Counted from the first letter of the stretch, positions 43,203 through 56,359 are shown. The stretch is DNA of 64,000 bases from Aquabacterium sp. OR-4 (GCF_025290835.2 NZ_JAOCQD020000002.1:124001-188000); one strand, 5' to 3'. Translations and numbers: made by a program. Notes: generated by a model not told the origin, from the letters alone.

Positions 43203-43429
43203 GCTGCTCGTCTTTCTTGGGTGGCCGTCGGCAACAGGCGCAACGATAGCGCCTGCGCCGCAACCCGCATCCGGGCTTTCGGCCACTTCGGGCCCGACTT
43301 GAGCCACCGCGCCGCGCCACGGCCCGCGGCGTGCGGGCTCCTAGAATGGCACGGCCTGCCCAGGCACCGGGCTCGCCGCACCCGCTGGCGGCCCCATCCC
43401 TCCCCCCACCCTGCCCAGGACGACACTGC

Positions 43430-44626
43430 GTGAAGCTGGCCCAGCGCCTTGATCGGATCGAACCCTTCTACGTGATGGAGTGCGCCAAGGCCGCACAGCA
43501 GATCGCCGCCAGCCCCGAGTGCGACCCCGCCCGCGGCGGCGAGCGCATGATCTTCCTGAACATCGGCGAGCCCGACTTCACCGCCCCGCCGCTGGTGCAG
43601 GAGGCGGCCGCCCGCGCCATCCGCGACGGCCGCAGCCAGTACACCCAGGCGCTGGGCCTGCCCGAGCTGCGCGAGGCCATCTCGGGCTGGTATGCCAGCC
43701 GCTTCGGGCTGCAGGTGCCGGCACGGCGCATCGTCATCACCGCCGGCGCCTCGGCCGCCCTGCAGCTGGCCTGCCTGGCCCTGTTCGAGGCCGGCGACGA
43801 GGTGCTGATGCCCGACCCCAGCTACCCCTGCAACCGGCATTTCGTGGCCGCGGCCGATGCCGTGGCACGGCTGCTGCCGGCGTCGGCCGAGCACCGCTTC
43901 CAGCTCGACGCCGACGCGGTGGCGCAGGCCTGGGGCCCGGCCACGCGCGGCGTGCTGCTGGCCTCGCCGTCCAACCCCACCGGCACCTCGATCCACCCCG
44001 ACGAGATGCGCCGCATCGCCCAGGTGGTGAAGGCGCGCGACGGCGTGGCCATCGTCGACGAGATCTACCTCGGCCTGAGCTACGACGCGCAGTTCGGCCG
44101 CAGCGCGCTGGCGCTGGATGCCGAGTTCGGCGAGCACCTGGTCAGCGTCAACAGCTTCTCCAAGTACTTCAACATGACCGGCTGGCGCCTGGGCTGGATG
44201 GTGCTGCCTGAAGCCCTGGTGGCACCGGTGGAGCGGCTGGCGCAAAACCTGTTCATCTGCGCGTCCACGCTGGCCCAGCAGGCGGCGCTGGCCTGCTTCC
44301 ACCCCGAATCGATTGCCGAATACGAGCGCCGCCGCCAGGTGTTTCGCGAGCGTCGCGACCGCGTGGTGCCGGCGCTGCAGGCCCTGGGCCTGGCCGTGCC
44401 GGTGACGCCCGATGGCGCCTTCTACGCCTGGGCCGACTGCAGCGCCCACCATGCCGACAGCTGGGATTTCGCGTTCGAGCTGATGCACCGGGCCCATGTG
44501 GCGCTGACGCCGGGCCGCGACTTCGGCCGCCACGATCCGCAGCGCTGGCTGCGGCTGTCGTTCGCCACCGCCACGCCGCTGCTCGACGAGGCCCTGCACC
44601 GGCTGCAGCGCGTGCTGGCCCGCTGA
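43430..44626 (+). CDS. PLP-dependent class I/II aminotransferase
   Basis: Fold-type I aminotransferase of 398 residues. Motifs: FLNIGEPDFTAPPLVQEAAA, TAGASAALQLACLALFEAGD, SPSNPTGTSIHPDEM (Asn for the PLP ring), IVDEIYLGLSYD, and SFSKYFNMTGWRLGWMVLPE with the PLP-binding Lys. The C-terminal LRLSFATATPLLDEAL block contains the carboxylate-binding Arg. The GTG at 43430 has AGGA upstream; TAGAAT at 43340 may be the promoter -10. The substrate amino acid cannot be told. It overlaps ybgC by one base, so it heads the tol gene run. Confidence 0.88.
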   Translation: MKLAQRLDRIEPFYVMECAKAAQQIAASPECDPARGGERMIFLNIGEPDFTAPPLVQEAAARAIRDGRSQYTQALGLPELREAISGWYASRFGLQVPARRIVITAGASAALQLACLALFEAGDEVLMPDPSYPCNRHFVAAADAVARLLPASAEHRFQLDADAVAQAWGPATRGVLLASPSNPTGTSIHPDEMRRIAQVVKARDGVAIVDEIYLGLSYDAQFGRSALALDAEFGEHLVSVNSFSKYFNMTGWRLGWMVLPEALVAPVERLAQNLFICASTLAQQAALACFHPESIAEYERRRQVFRERRDRVVPALQALGLAVPVTPDGAFYAWADCSAHHADSWDFAFELMHRAHVALTPGRDFGRHDPQRWLRLSFATATPLLDEALHRLQRVLAR

Positions 44627-45059
44627 TGTCCGACGCTGCAGCCGCATCCCCCGCGGTGGTGCACCGCCACGCCGTGCGCGTGTACTGGGAAGACACCGAC
44701 GCCGGCGGCGTGGTGTTCTACGCCAACTACCTGAAGTTTTTCGAGCGCGCACGCACCGAATGGCTGCGCGCGCTCGGCCTGGGCCAGCAGTTGCTGCGCG
44801 AGGCCACCGGCGCGATCTTCATCGTCAGCGACACCGCCCTGCGCTACCGCGCGCCGGCGCGGCTGGATGACCTGCTCGAGATCACCGTGGCACCCACCGA
44901 GATCGGCCGCGCCTCGATGGTCCTGGCCCAACAGGCCTGGCGCGGCGACCTGCTGCTGTGCGAGGGCACGATCCGCATCGGCTGCATCGACGCCGTCAGC
45001 TTCCGCCCCCGCCGCTTTCCCACCCAGATCACCGAACGGCTTGCGCCGCTGTCGACGCC

Positions 45060-45063
<4 letters not shown>
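44626..45063 (+). CDS. ybgC: Tol-Pal system-associated acyl-CoA thioesterase YbgC
   Basis: Hotdog thioesterase of 145 residues, first gene of the classical tol cluster. The 4-hydroxybenzoyl-CoA-thioesterase motif YWEDTDAGGVVFYANYLKFF, followed by ERARTEWLR, holds the catalytic Asp. The substrate may be a short-chain or lipid-linked acyl-CoA. Start ATG 44626 shares one base with the preceding stop; its stop overlaps tolQ by 4 bases. Confidence 0.94.
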
Positions 45064-45761
<698 letters not shown>

Positions 45762-45775
45762 GCGGGGCGCCCGCC

Positions 45776-46204
<429 letters not shown>

Positions 46205-46205
46205 C

Positions 46206-47236
46206 ATGGCGGCGATGGGCCTCACGGCCAACGACCCGCTGCTGCCGCGCCAGCCCGGTGGCATGGGCCTGGGTGCCGCGCTGGCGCTGCTGGCCCATGG
46301 CGGCCTGGTGGCGGCACTGGCGCTGGCCCTCCACTGGAAGCTGCCACCGACGCCGCCGGTGGTGTCGGCCGAGCTGTGGTCGGCCGTGCCGCAGGCCGCA
46401 ACGCCCGCGCCACCGCCCGAGGCCACGCCGCCGGTGGCCCCACCCCCACCCGCGGCACCGCACCTGCACCGGAGCCCTCGCCCGCACCGCCCCCGACGCC
46501 AGCCCCACCCGCGCCCACCGCGGCCGAGCTGCAGGCCCAGCGCGATGCCGACATCGCCCTCGCCAGGCAGCGCGAGAAGGCCCGCGAGCAGGCCGAGGCC
46601 GAAGCCGCGCGCAAGCGCGAGAACCTGCAGCGCCAGGCGGCCGAGCGCGAGGCCGCCGAGAAACTGGCTGCGGAGAAGAAGGCCGCCGAGAAAAAGGCCG
46701 CGGACAAGAAGGCCGACGAGAAGAAGGCTGCGGCCGACAAGAAGGAAGCCGCCGAGAAAAAAGAAGCTGCCGAGAAAAAGGCGCGCGACGACAAGCAGCG
46801 CGACGACAAGGCGCGCAAGGACAAGGACGCCGCTGAGCAGCGCGAAGCGCAGGCCGAAGCCGAGCGCGTGGCCAAGCAGCGCGAGGCCAACCTCAAACGC
46901 ATGCTCAGCGACGCCGGCGCCACCGGCTCAGGCAGCGGCAGCGGCACGGCCGCGGTGGATTCGGCGCCGTCGGCGGCCTATGCCGGCCGCATCAAGGCGC
47001 GCATCAAGCCCAACATCGTGCTCACCACCGAGGTGCGCGGCAATCCGGTGGCCGAGGTCGAGGTGCGCTGCGCGCCCGATGGCTCGGTGCTGGGCCGGCG
47101 CATCGTCAAGAGCAGCGGCAACACCGCCTGGGACGACACCGTGCTGCGCGCCATCGACCGCACGCCGGTGCTGCCGCGCGACACCGACGGCCGCATCCCG
47201 GCCACGATGATCCTGGTGTTTCCGCGGCAGGAATAG
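46206..47236 (+). CDS. tolA: Cell-envelope protein TolA, frameshifted near 46440-46465
   Basis: The N-terminal part is read from ATG 46206: a single membrane helix (GAALALLAHGGLVAALALAL) and the start of a Pro-rich linker. Continuing in this frame gives an unnatural His/Arg/Pro stretch. The rest of TolA lies in the frame that is minus one: APEPSPAPPPTPAPPAPTAA, a long Ala/Lys/Glu coiled coil (residues about 100-230), and the C-terminal TonB/TolA domain (IKARIKPNIVLTTEVRGNPV, TDGRIPATMILVFPRQE). The switch lies in the C-rich stretch ccccacccccacccg at 46438-46452 or just after it. One missing base would explain it. TolA is normally needed for envelope integrity, so a sequencing error is likely; a true frameshift is possible. 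Confidence 0.85.
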
Positions 47237-47248
47237 TTTCGCGGCCCA

Positions 47249-47266
47249 TCCCCCACAACCGGGGGA
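47249..47266 (+). terminator. Hairpin after tolA
   Basis: TCCCCC-ACAACC-GGGGGA forms a six-base-pair stem 12 bases after the tolA stop. There is no T-run after it. It could end the tol transcript, which would fit the lack of tolB and pal downstream. Confidence 0.35.
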
Positions 47267-47324
47267 CCCGTGAGCACGGGGTGCGCCCACCCGCGTTGCA
47301 GGCCGCTGGCGCACACTTCGGGCC

Positions 47325-47741
47325 ATGTTTCGTTTTTGCCGATTTCATGGTTCCCGCCGCGCCGCGCGCGGCTTTGCGCTGGTCGAGCAGGTAGCTGCGA
47401 TCACGCTGCTGGGGCTGGCATCGGCGGCCGCGGCGCCACACTTTGTACAGCTGCATGCCGACGCCCAGGCCGCCACGCTGGACGCCATGGCCAGCGCCGC
47501 CAGCTCGGCCATGGCGCTGAACCAGGCCGCCTGCCAGATCACCGGCCACCAGCCGCAGCCCGACAAATGCGCGCCGCAGGGCAACTGCACCGACCTGGGC
47601 GCCCTGCTGCTGGGCGGCCTGCCCGCCGGCTATGCCGTGCAGCCGCAGCCACTGGCCCGCGGCCAGCAGGCGCGCTGCACGCTGCGCCAGCTGGCCACCG
47701 GGGCCGAGGCCGGCTTCATCGGCCTGGGCGCCGGCGTCTAG
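47325..47741 (+). CDS. Type IV pilin-like/pseudopilin protein
   Basis: Small secreted protein of 138 residues. The leader is short and basic and ends in RRAARGFALVEQVAAITLLG; the G-F-x-x-x-E pattern is the prepilin peptidase site with the Glu at mature position 5, followed by the hydrophobic assembly helix. Four cysteines (CQITGH, CAPQGNC, ARCTLRQL) could form disulfides. Length suits a minor pilin or MSHA-like pilin. No other pilus genes are nearby, so its assembly machinery must lie elsewhere. It is convergent with fdx. Confidence 0.75.
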   Translation: MFRFCRFHGSRRAARGFALVEQVAAITLLGLASAAAAPHFVQLHADAQAATLDAMASAASSAMALNQAACQITGHQPQPDKCAPQGNCTDLGALLLGGLPAGYAVQPQPLARGQQARCTLRQLATGAEAGFIGLGAGV

Positions 47742-47811
47742 CCCAGGCACGCCGGCCGCGCGCTGCCGCCGGCCCTTGACCCGAGGCCCGGCACGCGCCG
47801 CCGGCGCAGGC

Positions 47812-48150
47812 TCAGTGGTTCTCGCGGGCGTGATTGATCGTGTACTTGGGAATTTCCACGGTCAGATCGGCATCGGCCACGATGGCCTGACAGGCCAGGC
47901 GCGAGTCGGCCTCCAGGCCCCAGGCGCGGTCGAGCAGGTCTTCCTCGGCCTCGTCCATCGCATTCAGGCTGCGAAAGCCCTCGCGCACGATCACATGGCA
48001 GGTGGTGCAGGCGCAGCTCATGTCGCAGGCATGCTCCAGCGCGATGCCGTGGTCGAGCAGGGCCTCGCAGATCGAGGTGCCGCGCGGCGCGGTGATCTGG
48101 GTGCCCTGCGGGCACAGCGCGACATGGGGAAGAATCTTGATGACGGGCAT
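47812..48150 (-). CDS. fdx: ISC-type [2Fe-2S] ferredoxin
   Basis: Ferredoxin of 112 residues, the electron donor in Isc cluster assembly. The cluster cysteines appear in HACDMSCACTTCHVIVREGF (C-x5-C-x2-C) and LACQAIVADADLTVEIP. It begins PVIKILPHVALCPQGT. It is the last gene of the isc operon, 38 bases after hscA. Confidence 0.94.
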   Translation of the reverse strand: MPVIKILPHVALCPQGTQITAPRGTSICEALLDHGIALEHACDMSCACTTCHVIVREGFRSLNAMDEAEEDLLDRAWGLEADSRLACQAIVADADLTVEIPKYTINHARENH

Positions 48151-48188
48151 CGGTACGCGGCTCGCAAAGGCTGGGGGGTGGTCGGGGA

Positions 48189-50060
<1,872 letters not shown>

Positions 50061-50123
50061 GGGCGGGGTCGGGTCTTGTCGTTGTTGTCGGGGTGTCGCT
50101 CGGGCCGGCGGCCGGGCGCGGGT

Positions 50124-50642
50124 TCAGGCGTCGAGCGCCTCCAGGCGGCGGCCGATGTCGTCGCGAAAGCGCTTCACGAACATCAGCGCCCGCACAGTCT
50201 GGGCGGCGGCGGGCGCGTCGCCGGCCTCGTCGAGCTGGCGTGCCAGCTGGGCCAGCAGCGTGCCTTCCTGCGCGGCCACCTGCTCGTCGATGCGTTCAAC
50301 GGCCGCGGCGCCGCGGGCCTCGTCGAGGGCCTCACGCCATTCCATCTGCTGCATCAGAAAGGCCGGCGGCATGGCCGTGTTGTTCTCGGCATCCACCGGC
50401 GCACCGGCCAGCTCGCACAGGTAGGCGCCGCGCGCCAGCGGGTCTTTCAGGCGCTGGTAGGCCTCGTTCACGCGCACGGCCCACTGCATGGCCACACGCT
50501 GCGCCGCCGCGCCCTGGGCGGCAAAGCGGTCGGGATGCACCTCGGCCTGCAGCGCGCGCCAGCGGCTGTCGAGATCGGCCCGCACCAGCGCATGGCGGCG
50601 CGGCAGGCCGAACAGGATGAAATCGTCGTCTTCGATGCGCAT
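50124..50642 (-). CDS. hscB: Fe-S cluster assembly J-domain co-chaperone HscB
   Basis: Co-chaperone of 172 residues that brings IscU to HscA. The N-terminal J-domain has DFILFGLPRRHALVRADLDS and the HPD triad in EVHPDRFAAQ; the C-terminal three-helix part is FLMQQMEWREALDEARG. ATG 50642 is used; the longer frame further upstream is only the continuation of an open frame over the neighbouring gene. Confidence 0.93.
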   Translation of the reverse strand: MRIEDDDFILFGLPRRHALVRADLDSRWRALQAEVHPDRFAAQGAAAQRVAMQWAVRVNEAYQRLKDPLARGAYLCELAGAPVDAENNTAMPPAFLMQQMEWREALDEARGAAAVERIDEQVAAQEGTLLAQLARQLDEAGDAPAAAQTVRALMFVKRFRDDIGRRLEALDA

Positions 50643-50647
50643 GGCGG

Positions 50648-51133
50648 TCACAGCCTCTTGCCGTAGAACACGGACAGGCCGTTGTCCGGGTAGCCGCCAA
50701 AGGCCGCCCGCGGGCGGTAGCCGCAGCGCTGGTAAAGGCGCACGGCCTCCTGCTGCGCGGCACCGGTCTCCAGCAAGGCCTGCGCAATGCCTTGCTGGCG
50801 CAGATGCGCTTCGAGGGCCTCGATCAAGGCCAACGCCAGGCCCTGCCCGCGCGCCGCCGGATCGACATACATGCGCTTGATCTCGCCATAGGCCTGGCCG
50901 TCGGTGTGTGCCTCGCCCGGCATGCGCCGCGCCGCCCCGCACGCCACGGCCTGTCCACGGTGGCGCGCCACCAGGAAAAGCACATCCGGTGCCAACAGCG
51001 CCTGCACGCCGAGGATGTGGTTGTCCGCCGGGTCGTACAGGCTGTTCAGGTAGGTGTCCAGCGCGTCCAGCAAGGCCATCACGTCCGGCTGGTCGGCTCG
51101 CTCGGGCCGGATCACGACGTCGGCATTGATCAC
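50648..51133 (-). CDS. GNAT-family N-acetyltransferase inserted in the isc operon
   Basis: Acetyltransferase of about 161 residues. The acetyl-CoA-binding motif A is clear (IKRMYVDPAARGQGLALALI), followed by LLETGAAQQEAVRLYQRCGY and a C-terminal LSVFYGKRL. The acceptor is unknown. The start is uncertain: two tandem CCGAATGTG units give GTG codons at 51142 and 51133, the latter placing INADVVIRPERADQPDV at the N-terminus as in relatives; the frame is open to 51214. It lies between iscA and hscB, five bases before hscB, a position not part of the standard isc operon. Confidence 0.78.
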   Translation of the reverse strand: MINADVVIRPERADQPDVMALLDALDTYLNSLYDPADNHILGVQALLAPDVLFLVARHRGQAVACGAARRMPGEAHTDGQAYGEIKRMYVDPAARGQGLALALIEALEAHLRQQGIAQALLETGAAQQEAVRLYQRCGYRPRAAFGGYPDNGLSVFYGKRL

Positions 51134-51266
51134 ATTCGGCACATTCGGCACAGGGTGGCAAACATCTGCGCAGCCACCACGGCGGCGGCTGGCGCGGGCC
51201 CTCGGCGGCGCCACGCGGTGGCAGCAGGCAGGCCACGGGGCGCCATCGGCGCCCCGGGGTGTCCAC

Positions 51267-51590
51267 TCACACGCGGAACGACTCGCCGCAGCCGCAGCGG
51301 TCTTTCTCGCGCGGATTGTGGAACTTGAAACCTTCGTTCAAGCCTTCGCGCACGAAGTCGAGCTCGGTGCCATCCAGGTAGGGCAGGCTCTTGGGATCGA
51401 TCAGCACCTTCACGCCGTGGTCCTCGAAGACATGGTCTTCGGGGGCCACGTCGTCGGCGTACTCCAGCTTGTAGGCCAGGCCCGAGCAGCCGGTGGTCTT
51501 GACGCCCAGACGCACGCCCACGCCCTTGCCGCGCCGGCTGATGTAGCGCGTGACATGCCGCGCCGCGGCTTCGGTGAGGGTGACGGCCAT
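51267..51590 (-). CDS. iscA: A-type Fe-S carrier IscA
   Basis: A-type carrier protein of 107 residues. Three conserved cysteines are present: [15 protein letters not shown] and [12 protein letters not shown] near the C-terminus. It begins [16 protein letters not shown]. It lies five bases after iscU, confirming it as IscA rather than ErpA. Confidence 0.94.
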   Translation of the reverse strand: MAVTLTEAAARHVTRYISRRGKGVGVRLGVKTTGCSGLAYKLEYADDVAPEDHVFEDHGVKVLIDPKSLPYLDGTELDFVREGLNEGFKFHNPREKDRCGCGESFRV

Positions 51591-51595
51591 GGCGC

Positions 51596-52051
51596 TCAGA
51601 TCGCCTTCTCGGCCACCGGCTGGGCTGCTGCTGCGGCGGCGTCGGCCGACAGGTCGGCGGCAGCCGGTTCGGCGTGGCGGGCGCGGTAGTCGTCCACCGC
51701 GGCCTTGATCGCGTCTTCGGCCAGGATGCTGCAGTGGATCTTGACCGGCGGCAGCGCCAGCTCTTCGGCGATGTGGGTGTTCTTGATAGAAAGCGCCTGG
51801 TCCAGGCTCTTGCCCTTGACCCACTCGGTCACCAGCGAGCTGCTGGCAATGGCCGAGCCGCAGCCATAGGTCTTGAAGCGCGCGTCCTCGATCAGCCCGG
51901 TGTCGGGGTTGACCTTGATCTGCAGCTTCATCACGTCGCCGCAGGCCGGCGCGCCGACCATGCCGGTGCCGACATCGTCGTCGCCCTTGTCGAAGCTGCC
52001 GACGTTGCGCGGGTTCTCGTAGTGGTCGACGACCTTTTCGCTGTATGCCAT
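51596..52051 (-). CDS. iscU: Fe-S cluster scaffold IscU
   Basis: Scaffold on which IscS sulfur and iron are built into clusters. Of its 151 residues, the core has the three ligand cysteines in [32 protein letters not shown] and [19 protein letters not shown]; the last contains the HscA-recognition LPPVK. The C-terminal 20 or so residues are an Ala-rich tail beyond the 128-residue E. coli protein. It is 16 bases after iscS. Confidence 0.95.
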   Translation of the reverse strand: MAYSEKVVDHYENPRNVGSFDKGDDDVGTGMVGAPACGDVMKLQIKVNPDTGLIEDARFKTYGCGSAIASSSLVTEWVKGKSLDQALSIKNTHIAEELALPPVKIHCSILAEDAIKAAVDDYRARHAEPAAADLSADAAAAAAQPVAEKAI

Positions 52052-52067
52052 GTCCAATGCTCCTGAA

Positions 52068-53288
<1,221 letters not shown>

Positions 53289-53328
53289 GAAGAATGCGGG
53301 TAACGGAAAGATCAGGACGCCAGCAGGC

Positions 53329-53862
53329 TCACTTGGACAAGGCCGAGCCGAGCGCGAACACCGAGTTCGGCGCGGTCACCTTGATCGGCTTGACCACCGG
53401 CACGCTGGAGATCGCGCGCTTGATCGGCACCTCTTCCACCGACACGCCCTTGGCCAGCTGGTCGTCGACCAGCTTGCGCAGCGAGATCGAATCGAGGTAC
53501 TCGATCATTTTCTGGTTCAGGCTGGCCCACAGGTCGTGGGTCATGCAGCGGCCGGCCTCGTCGCCCATGCAGTTTTCCTTGCCGGCGCAGCCGGTGGCGT
53601 CGATGGGTTCATCGACCGCCACGATGATGTCGGCCACGGTGATCTCGTCGGCCTTGCGGCCCAGCGAATAGCCACCGCCCGGGCCGCGCGTGCTTTCCAC
53701 CAGCTCGTGGCGACGCAGCTTGCCGAACAGCTGCTCGAGGTACGACAGCGAGATCTGCTGGCGTTGGCTGATGGCGGCCAGAGCCACCGGCCCGTTGTTC
53801 GAGCGCAGTGCCAGATCGATCATCGCCGTGACGGCGAAACGGCCCTTGGTGGTCAGACGCAT
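53329..53862 (-). CDS. iscR: Fe-S cluster regulator IscR (Rrf2 family)
   Basis: Repressor of 177 residues that senses Fe-S supply through a [2Fe-2S] cluster and represses this operon. Helix-turn-helix: [20 protein letters not shown] and [20 protein letters not shown]. The cluster ligands are three Cys and a His in [20 protein letters not shown], with C-x5-C-x7-C, two residues longer in the second gap than in E. coli IscR. ATG 53862 with GGAG upstream gives the normal MRLTTKG start; the longer frame to 53898 is not needed. Confidence 0.95.
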   Translation of the reverse strand: MRLTTKGRFAVTAMIDLALRSNNGPVALAAISQRQQISLSYLEQLFGKLRRHELVESTRGPGGGYSLGRKADEITVADIIVAVDEPIDATGCAGKENCMGDEAGRCMTHDLWASLNQKMIEYLDSISLRKLVDDQLAKGVSVEEVPIKRAISSVPVVKPIKVTAPNSVFALGSALSK

Positions 53863-53985
53863 GGAGTTCTCCTGAAAGCCGGACGGGCGGCGCGGCACGA
53901 CACCGGTTCTGCCCGCGTGCGGCGCAACCGGTATAACCGACGGGGTGACCGGAAGCTGCGATCGGTATCCCGACTGCTGGGGTCG

Positions 53986-54018
53986 AGTATATCAGTATCC
54001 GACTAATCTTGTCGGCAT
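53986..54018 (-). promoter_or_regulatory. isc promoter with IscR-type operator
   Basis: On the minus strand, CCGACA (-35) and TATACT (-10, plus-strand 53986-53991) are 18 bases apart. CCGAC (53999-54003) and GTCGG (54011-54015) form an inverted repeat in an AT-rich centre (taatctt), resembling the type-1 IscR site, and overlap the -35 region. Binding of holo-IscR would block RNA polymerase. A leader of about 120 bases follows to iscR. Confidence 0.6.
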
Positions 54019-54060
54019 TGAGCGGGCGCCAGCGCCCTGCGGCGCGGCCGCAAGCGGCCG

Positions 54061-54579
54061 TCAGCCCGTGGTGCCGAGGCGGCGGCGCAGCACCGCCAGC
54101 AGGCCGTCGCAGGCCGGCTCGATCAGGTCGAGCGCGTGGTCGAACCCTGCCACGGCGCCGTAATACGGATCGGGCACCTCACGCTCGCCCAGCCAGGGCG
54201 CGTGGTCGAGCAGCAGGCCCAGGCGTTCGGCGAGCGCCGGTGGACAGCGCTTTTGCAGATCGGCCAGGTTGCCGGCGTCCATGGCCAGCAGCAGGTCGAA
54301 GCGTTCAAAGTCGGCATCGGCCACCGGCCGCGCCTTCTGGCCTTCGAGCTGCCAGCCGCGCCGCGCGGCCTGGGCCACCGCGCGCCGGTCGGGTGCCGCA
54401 CCGCGGTGATGGCCCAGGGTGCCGGCCGAATCCACCCGCACCCGGCCGGCCAGGCCGGCCTGCTCGAGCTTGCCGCGCAGCACGGCCTCGGCCATCGGCG
54501 AACGGCAGATGTTACCCATGCAGACCATCAAGACCGCGCACTGCGGCTCGGGCCCACGCTTGAAGAGGCGCTTCAACAT
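54061..54579 (-). CDS. Low-molecular-weight protein-tyrosine phosphatase
   Basis: Phosphatase of 172 residues. The P-loop is VLMVCMGNICRSPMAEAVLR (C-x5-R-S), and the general-acid Asp is in EVPDPYYGAVAGF. Substrates are unknown; homologues act on tyrosine kinases in exopolysaccharide control. It precedes iscR on the same strand, an order I know from other Burkholderiales, but the isc promoter between them makes a separate transcript likely. ATG 54579 is preferred to 54618. Confidence 0.92.
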   Translation of the reverse strand: MLKRLFKRGPEPQCAVLMVCMGNICRSPMAEAVLRGKLEQAGLAGRVRVDSAGTLGHHRGAAPDRRAVAQAARRGWQLEGQKARPVADADFERFDLLLAMDAGNLADLQKRCPPALAERLGLLLDHAPWLGEREVPDPYYGAVAGFDHALDLIEPACDGLLAVLRRRLGTTG

Positions 54580-54750
54580 GGGCCGAGGATAGCCCAGGCG
54601 GCTGCGGGTCTTCCCCAAGGCCTCCCCGCGGCGAGCATCAAGGTTCCCCTACAGATCCCACTTCAAGCGCAGGGGGGTATCGACGAAAACGTAACACGGA
54701 CTGCGCATGAACCCCGCGGTCGTGTCACCCATCCAACCCCAGGCTCCCCC

Positions 54751-56292
54751 ATGCGCGACAACGGTTTCGTCTCCCAACGCGAGTACCTGCTGCCGGAAGG
54801 CAGCACGCTGGTGTCCTGCACCGATCTGCAGAGCCACATCCGCTACTGCAACCCGGCCTTCATCGAGGTCAGCGGCTACAGCAGTGAGGAACTGCTGGGC
54901 CAGCCGCACAACCTGATCCGCCACCCCGACATGCCGCCCGAGGCCTTTCGCGACATGTGGGCCACGCTGAAGGCCGGCGAGCCCTGGACGGCGCTGGTGA
55001 AGAACCGCCGCAAGAACGGCGACCACTACTGGGTGCGCGCCAATGTGACGCCGGTGCTGGAGAACGGCGCGGTCACCAGCTACATGTCGGTGCGCACCGT
55101 GCCCTCGCGTGCCGAGGTGCAGGCCGCCGAGCGCCTGTACGAGCGCATGCGCGGCAACGGCGGTGGCGGCCTGAAGCTGCACAAGGGCGATCTGGCCGTC
55201 TCGGGCTGGCCGGGCATGGTGCGCCGCATCACCCAGCCCAGCCTGGGCATGAAGCTGAGCCTCACCGCGCTGGCCGGCACGCTGGGCACGGCCACGCTGG
55301 CCGAGCTGCTGTCGCAGTGGGGCGTTGCGGCCTCGATGACCGGCGCCCTGGTGCTGGGCAGTGCCGTGGCCTGGCAGCTGCGCAACATGGCGCTGGCGCC
55401 GCTGCGCAATGCCATCACCGTGGCCCGGCGCATGTCGGCGGGTGACTTGTCGCAGAAACTGGCCTCGCAGCACAACGACGAGGTCGGCCAGCTGGCCCGC
55501 GGGCTGACCCAGCTGAACGTCAACCTGCAGGCCATCGTGGGTGACGTGCGGCGCGAGGTCGAGGGCATCAGTCTGGCCTCGGGCGAGATCTCGCGCGGCA
55601 ACGCCGACCTGGGCCAGCGCACCGAGTCACAGGCCAGCAACCTGCAGCAGACCGCCGCGTCGCTGGAAGAGATCACCGGCACCATCCGCCAGACCGCCGA
55701 CACCGCACGCGCCGCCACCGAACTGGCCCAGGAGGCCACCACCGCCGCCACCGACAGCGGCGACGCCGCACGCGACATGGCCGGCCGCATGGACGAGATC
55801 CGCAGCAGCTCGCAGCGCATCGGCGAGATCATCGGCACCATCGACGGCATCTCGTTCCAGACCAACATCCTGGCGCTGAACGCGGCGGTCGAGGCCGCAC
55901 GCGCCGGCGAGGCCGGCCGCGGCTTTGCGGTGGTGGCCTCGGAGGTGCGCGCGCTGGCGCAGCGCACCAGCACCGCCGCCCGCGAGATCAAGGTGCTGGT
56001 CGAGGACGCGGTCACCAAGGTCGAGCTGGGCACCAAGCTGGCCGCCAACACCGGCGAATCCACCCGCCGCACGGCCGACGCCGTGCAGCGCGTGCATGCG
56101 CTGATTGCCGAGATCAGCCAGGCCGGCAGCGAGCAGAGCAAGGGCGTGAGCCAGGTCAACAGCGCGGTGTCGGAGCTCGACAACCTGACCCAGCAGAACG
56201 CGGCGATGGTGGAAGAGCTGGCCGCCGCGGCCTCGTCACTGAACGGCCAGGCCGAGGTGGTGGCGCAGGCGGTGCGCATCTTCCGCACCTGA
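54751..56292 (+). CDS. Aer-like methyl-accepting chemotaxis protein with N-terminal PAS domain
   Basis: Chemoreceptor of 513 residues, the same size as E. coli Aer. Residues 10-115 are a PAS domain (RYCNPAFIEVSGYSSEELLG, PHNLIRHPDMPPEAFRDMW) of the kind that binds FAD in Aer, suggesting redox or oxygen sensing. Two adjacent membrane segments (about 165-212) are followed by a HAMP domain and a signalling domain with the hairpin tip DGISFQTNILALNAAVEAAR followed by AGEAGRGFAVVASEVR. There is no clear Shine-Dalgarno site before the ATG. No other chemotaxis genes adjoin it. Ligand binding by PAS is inferred from family. Confidence 0.92.
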   Translation: MRDNGFVSQREYLLPEGSTLVSCTDLQSHIRYCNPAFIEVSGYSSEELLGQPHNLIRHPDMPPEAFRDMWATLKAGEPWTALVKNRRKNGDHYWVRANVTPVLENGAVTSYMSVRTVPSRAEVQAAERLYERMRGNGGGGLKLHKGDLAVSGWPGMVRRITQPSLGMKLSLTALAGTLGTATLAELLSQWGVAASMTGALVLGSAVAWQLRNMALAPLRNAITVARRMSAGDLSQKLASQHNDEVGQLARGLTQLNVNLQAIVGDVRREVEGISLASGEISRGNADLGQRTESQASNLQQTAASLEEITGTIRQTADTARAATELAQEATTAATDSGDAARDMAGRMDEIRSSSQRIGEIIGTIDGISFQTNILALNAAVEAARAGEAGRGFAVVASEVRALAQRTSTAAREIKVLVEDAVTKVELGTKLAANTGESTRRTADAVQRVHALIAEISQAGSEQSKGVSQVNSAVSELDNLTQQNAAMVEELAAAASSLNGQAEVVAQAVRIFRT

Positions 56293-56315
56293 TGCACCTG
56301 ATGCACCTGATGCAC
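56286..56315. repeat. CACCTGATG tandem repeat at the chemoreceptor stop
   Basis: Three full copies of CACCTGATG and a partial fourth; the stop codon of the chemoreceptor lies in the first copy. This looks like a short slippage duplication. Confidence 0.85.
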
Positions 56316-56332
56316 GCGGCCTGACCGCCGCT

Positions 56333-56359
56333 GCGCGCCCGGCCCACAGCCGGGCGCGC
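56333..56359 (+). terminator. Strong hairpin terminator after the chemoreceptor gene
   Basis: Perfect 11-base-pair stem GCGCGCCCGGC / GCCGGGCGCGC with loop CCACA, 40 bases after the stop. A short GTTC follows instead of a long T-run. Confidence 0.6.
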
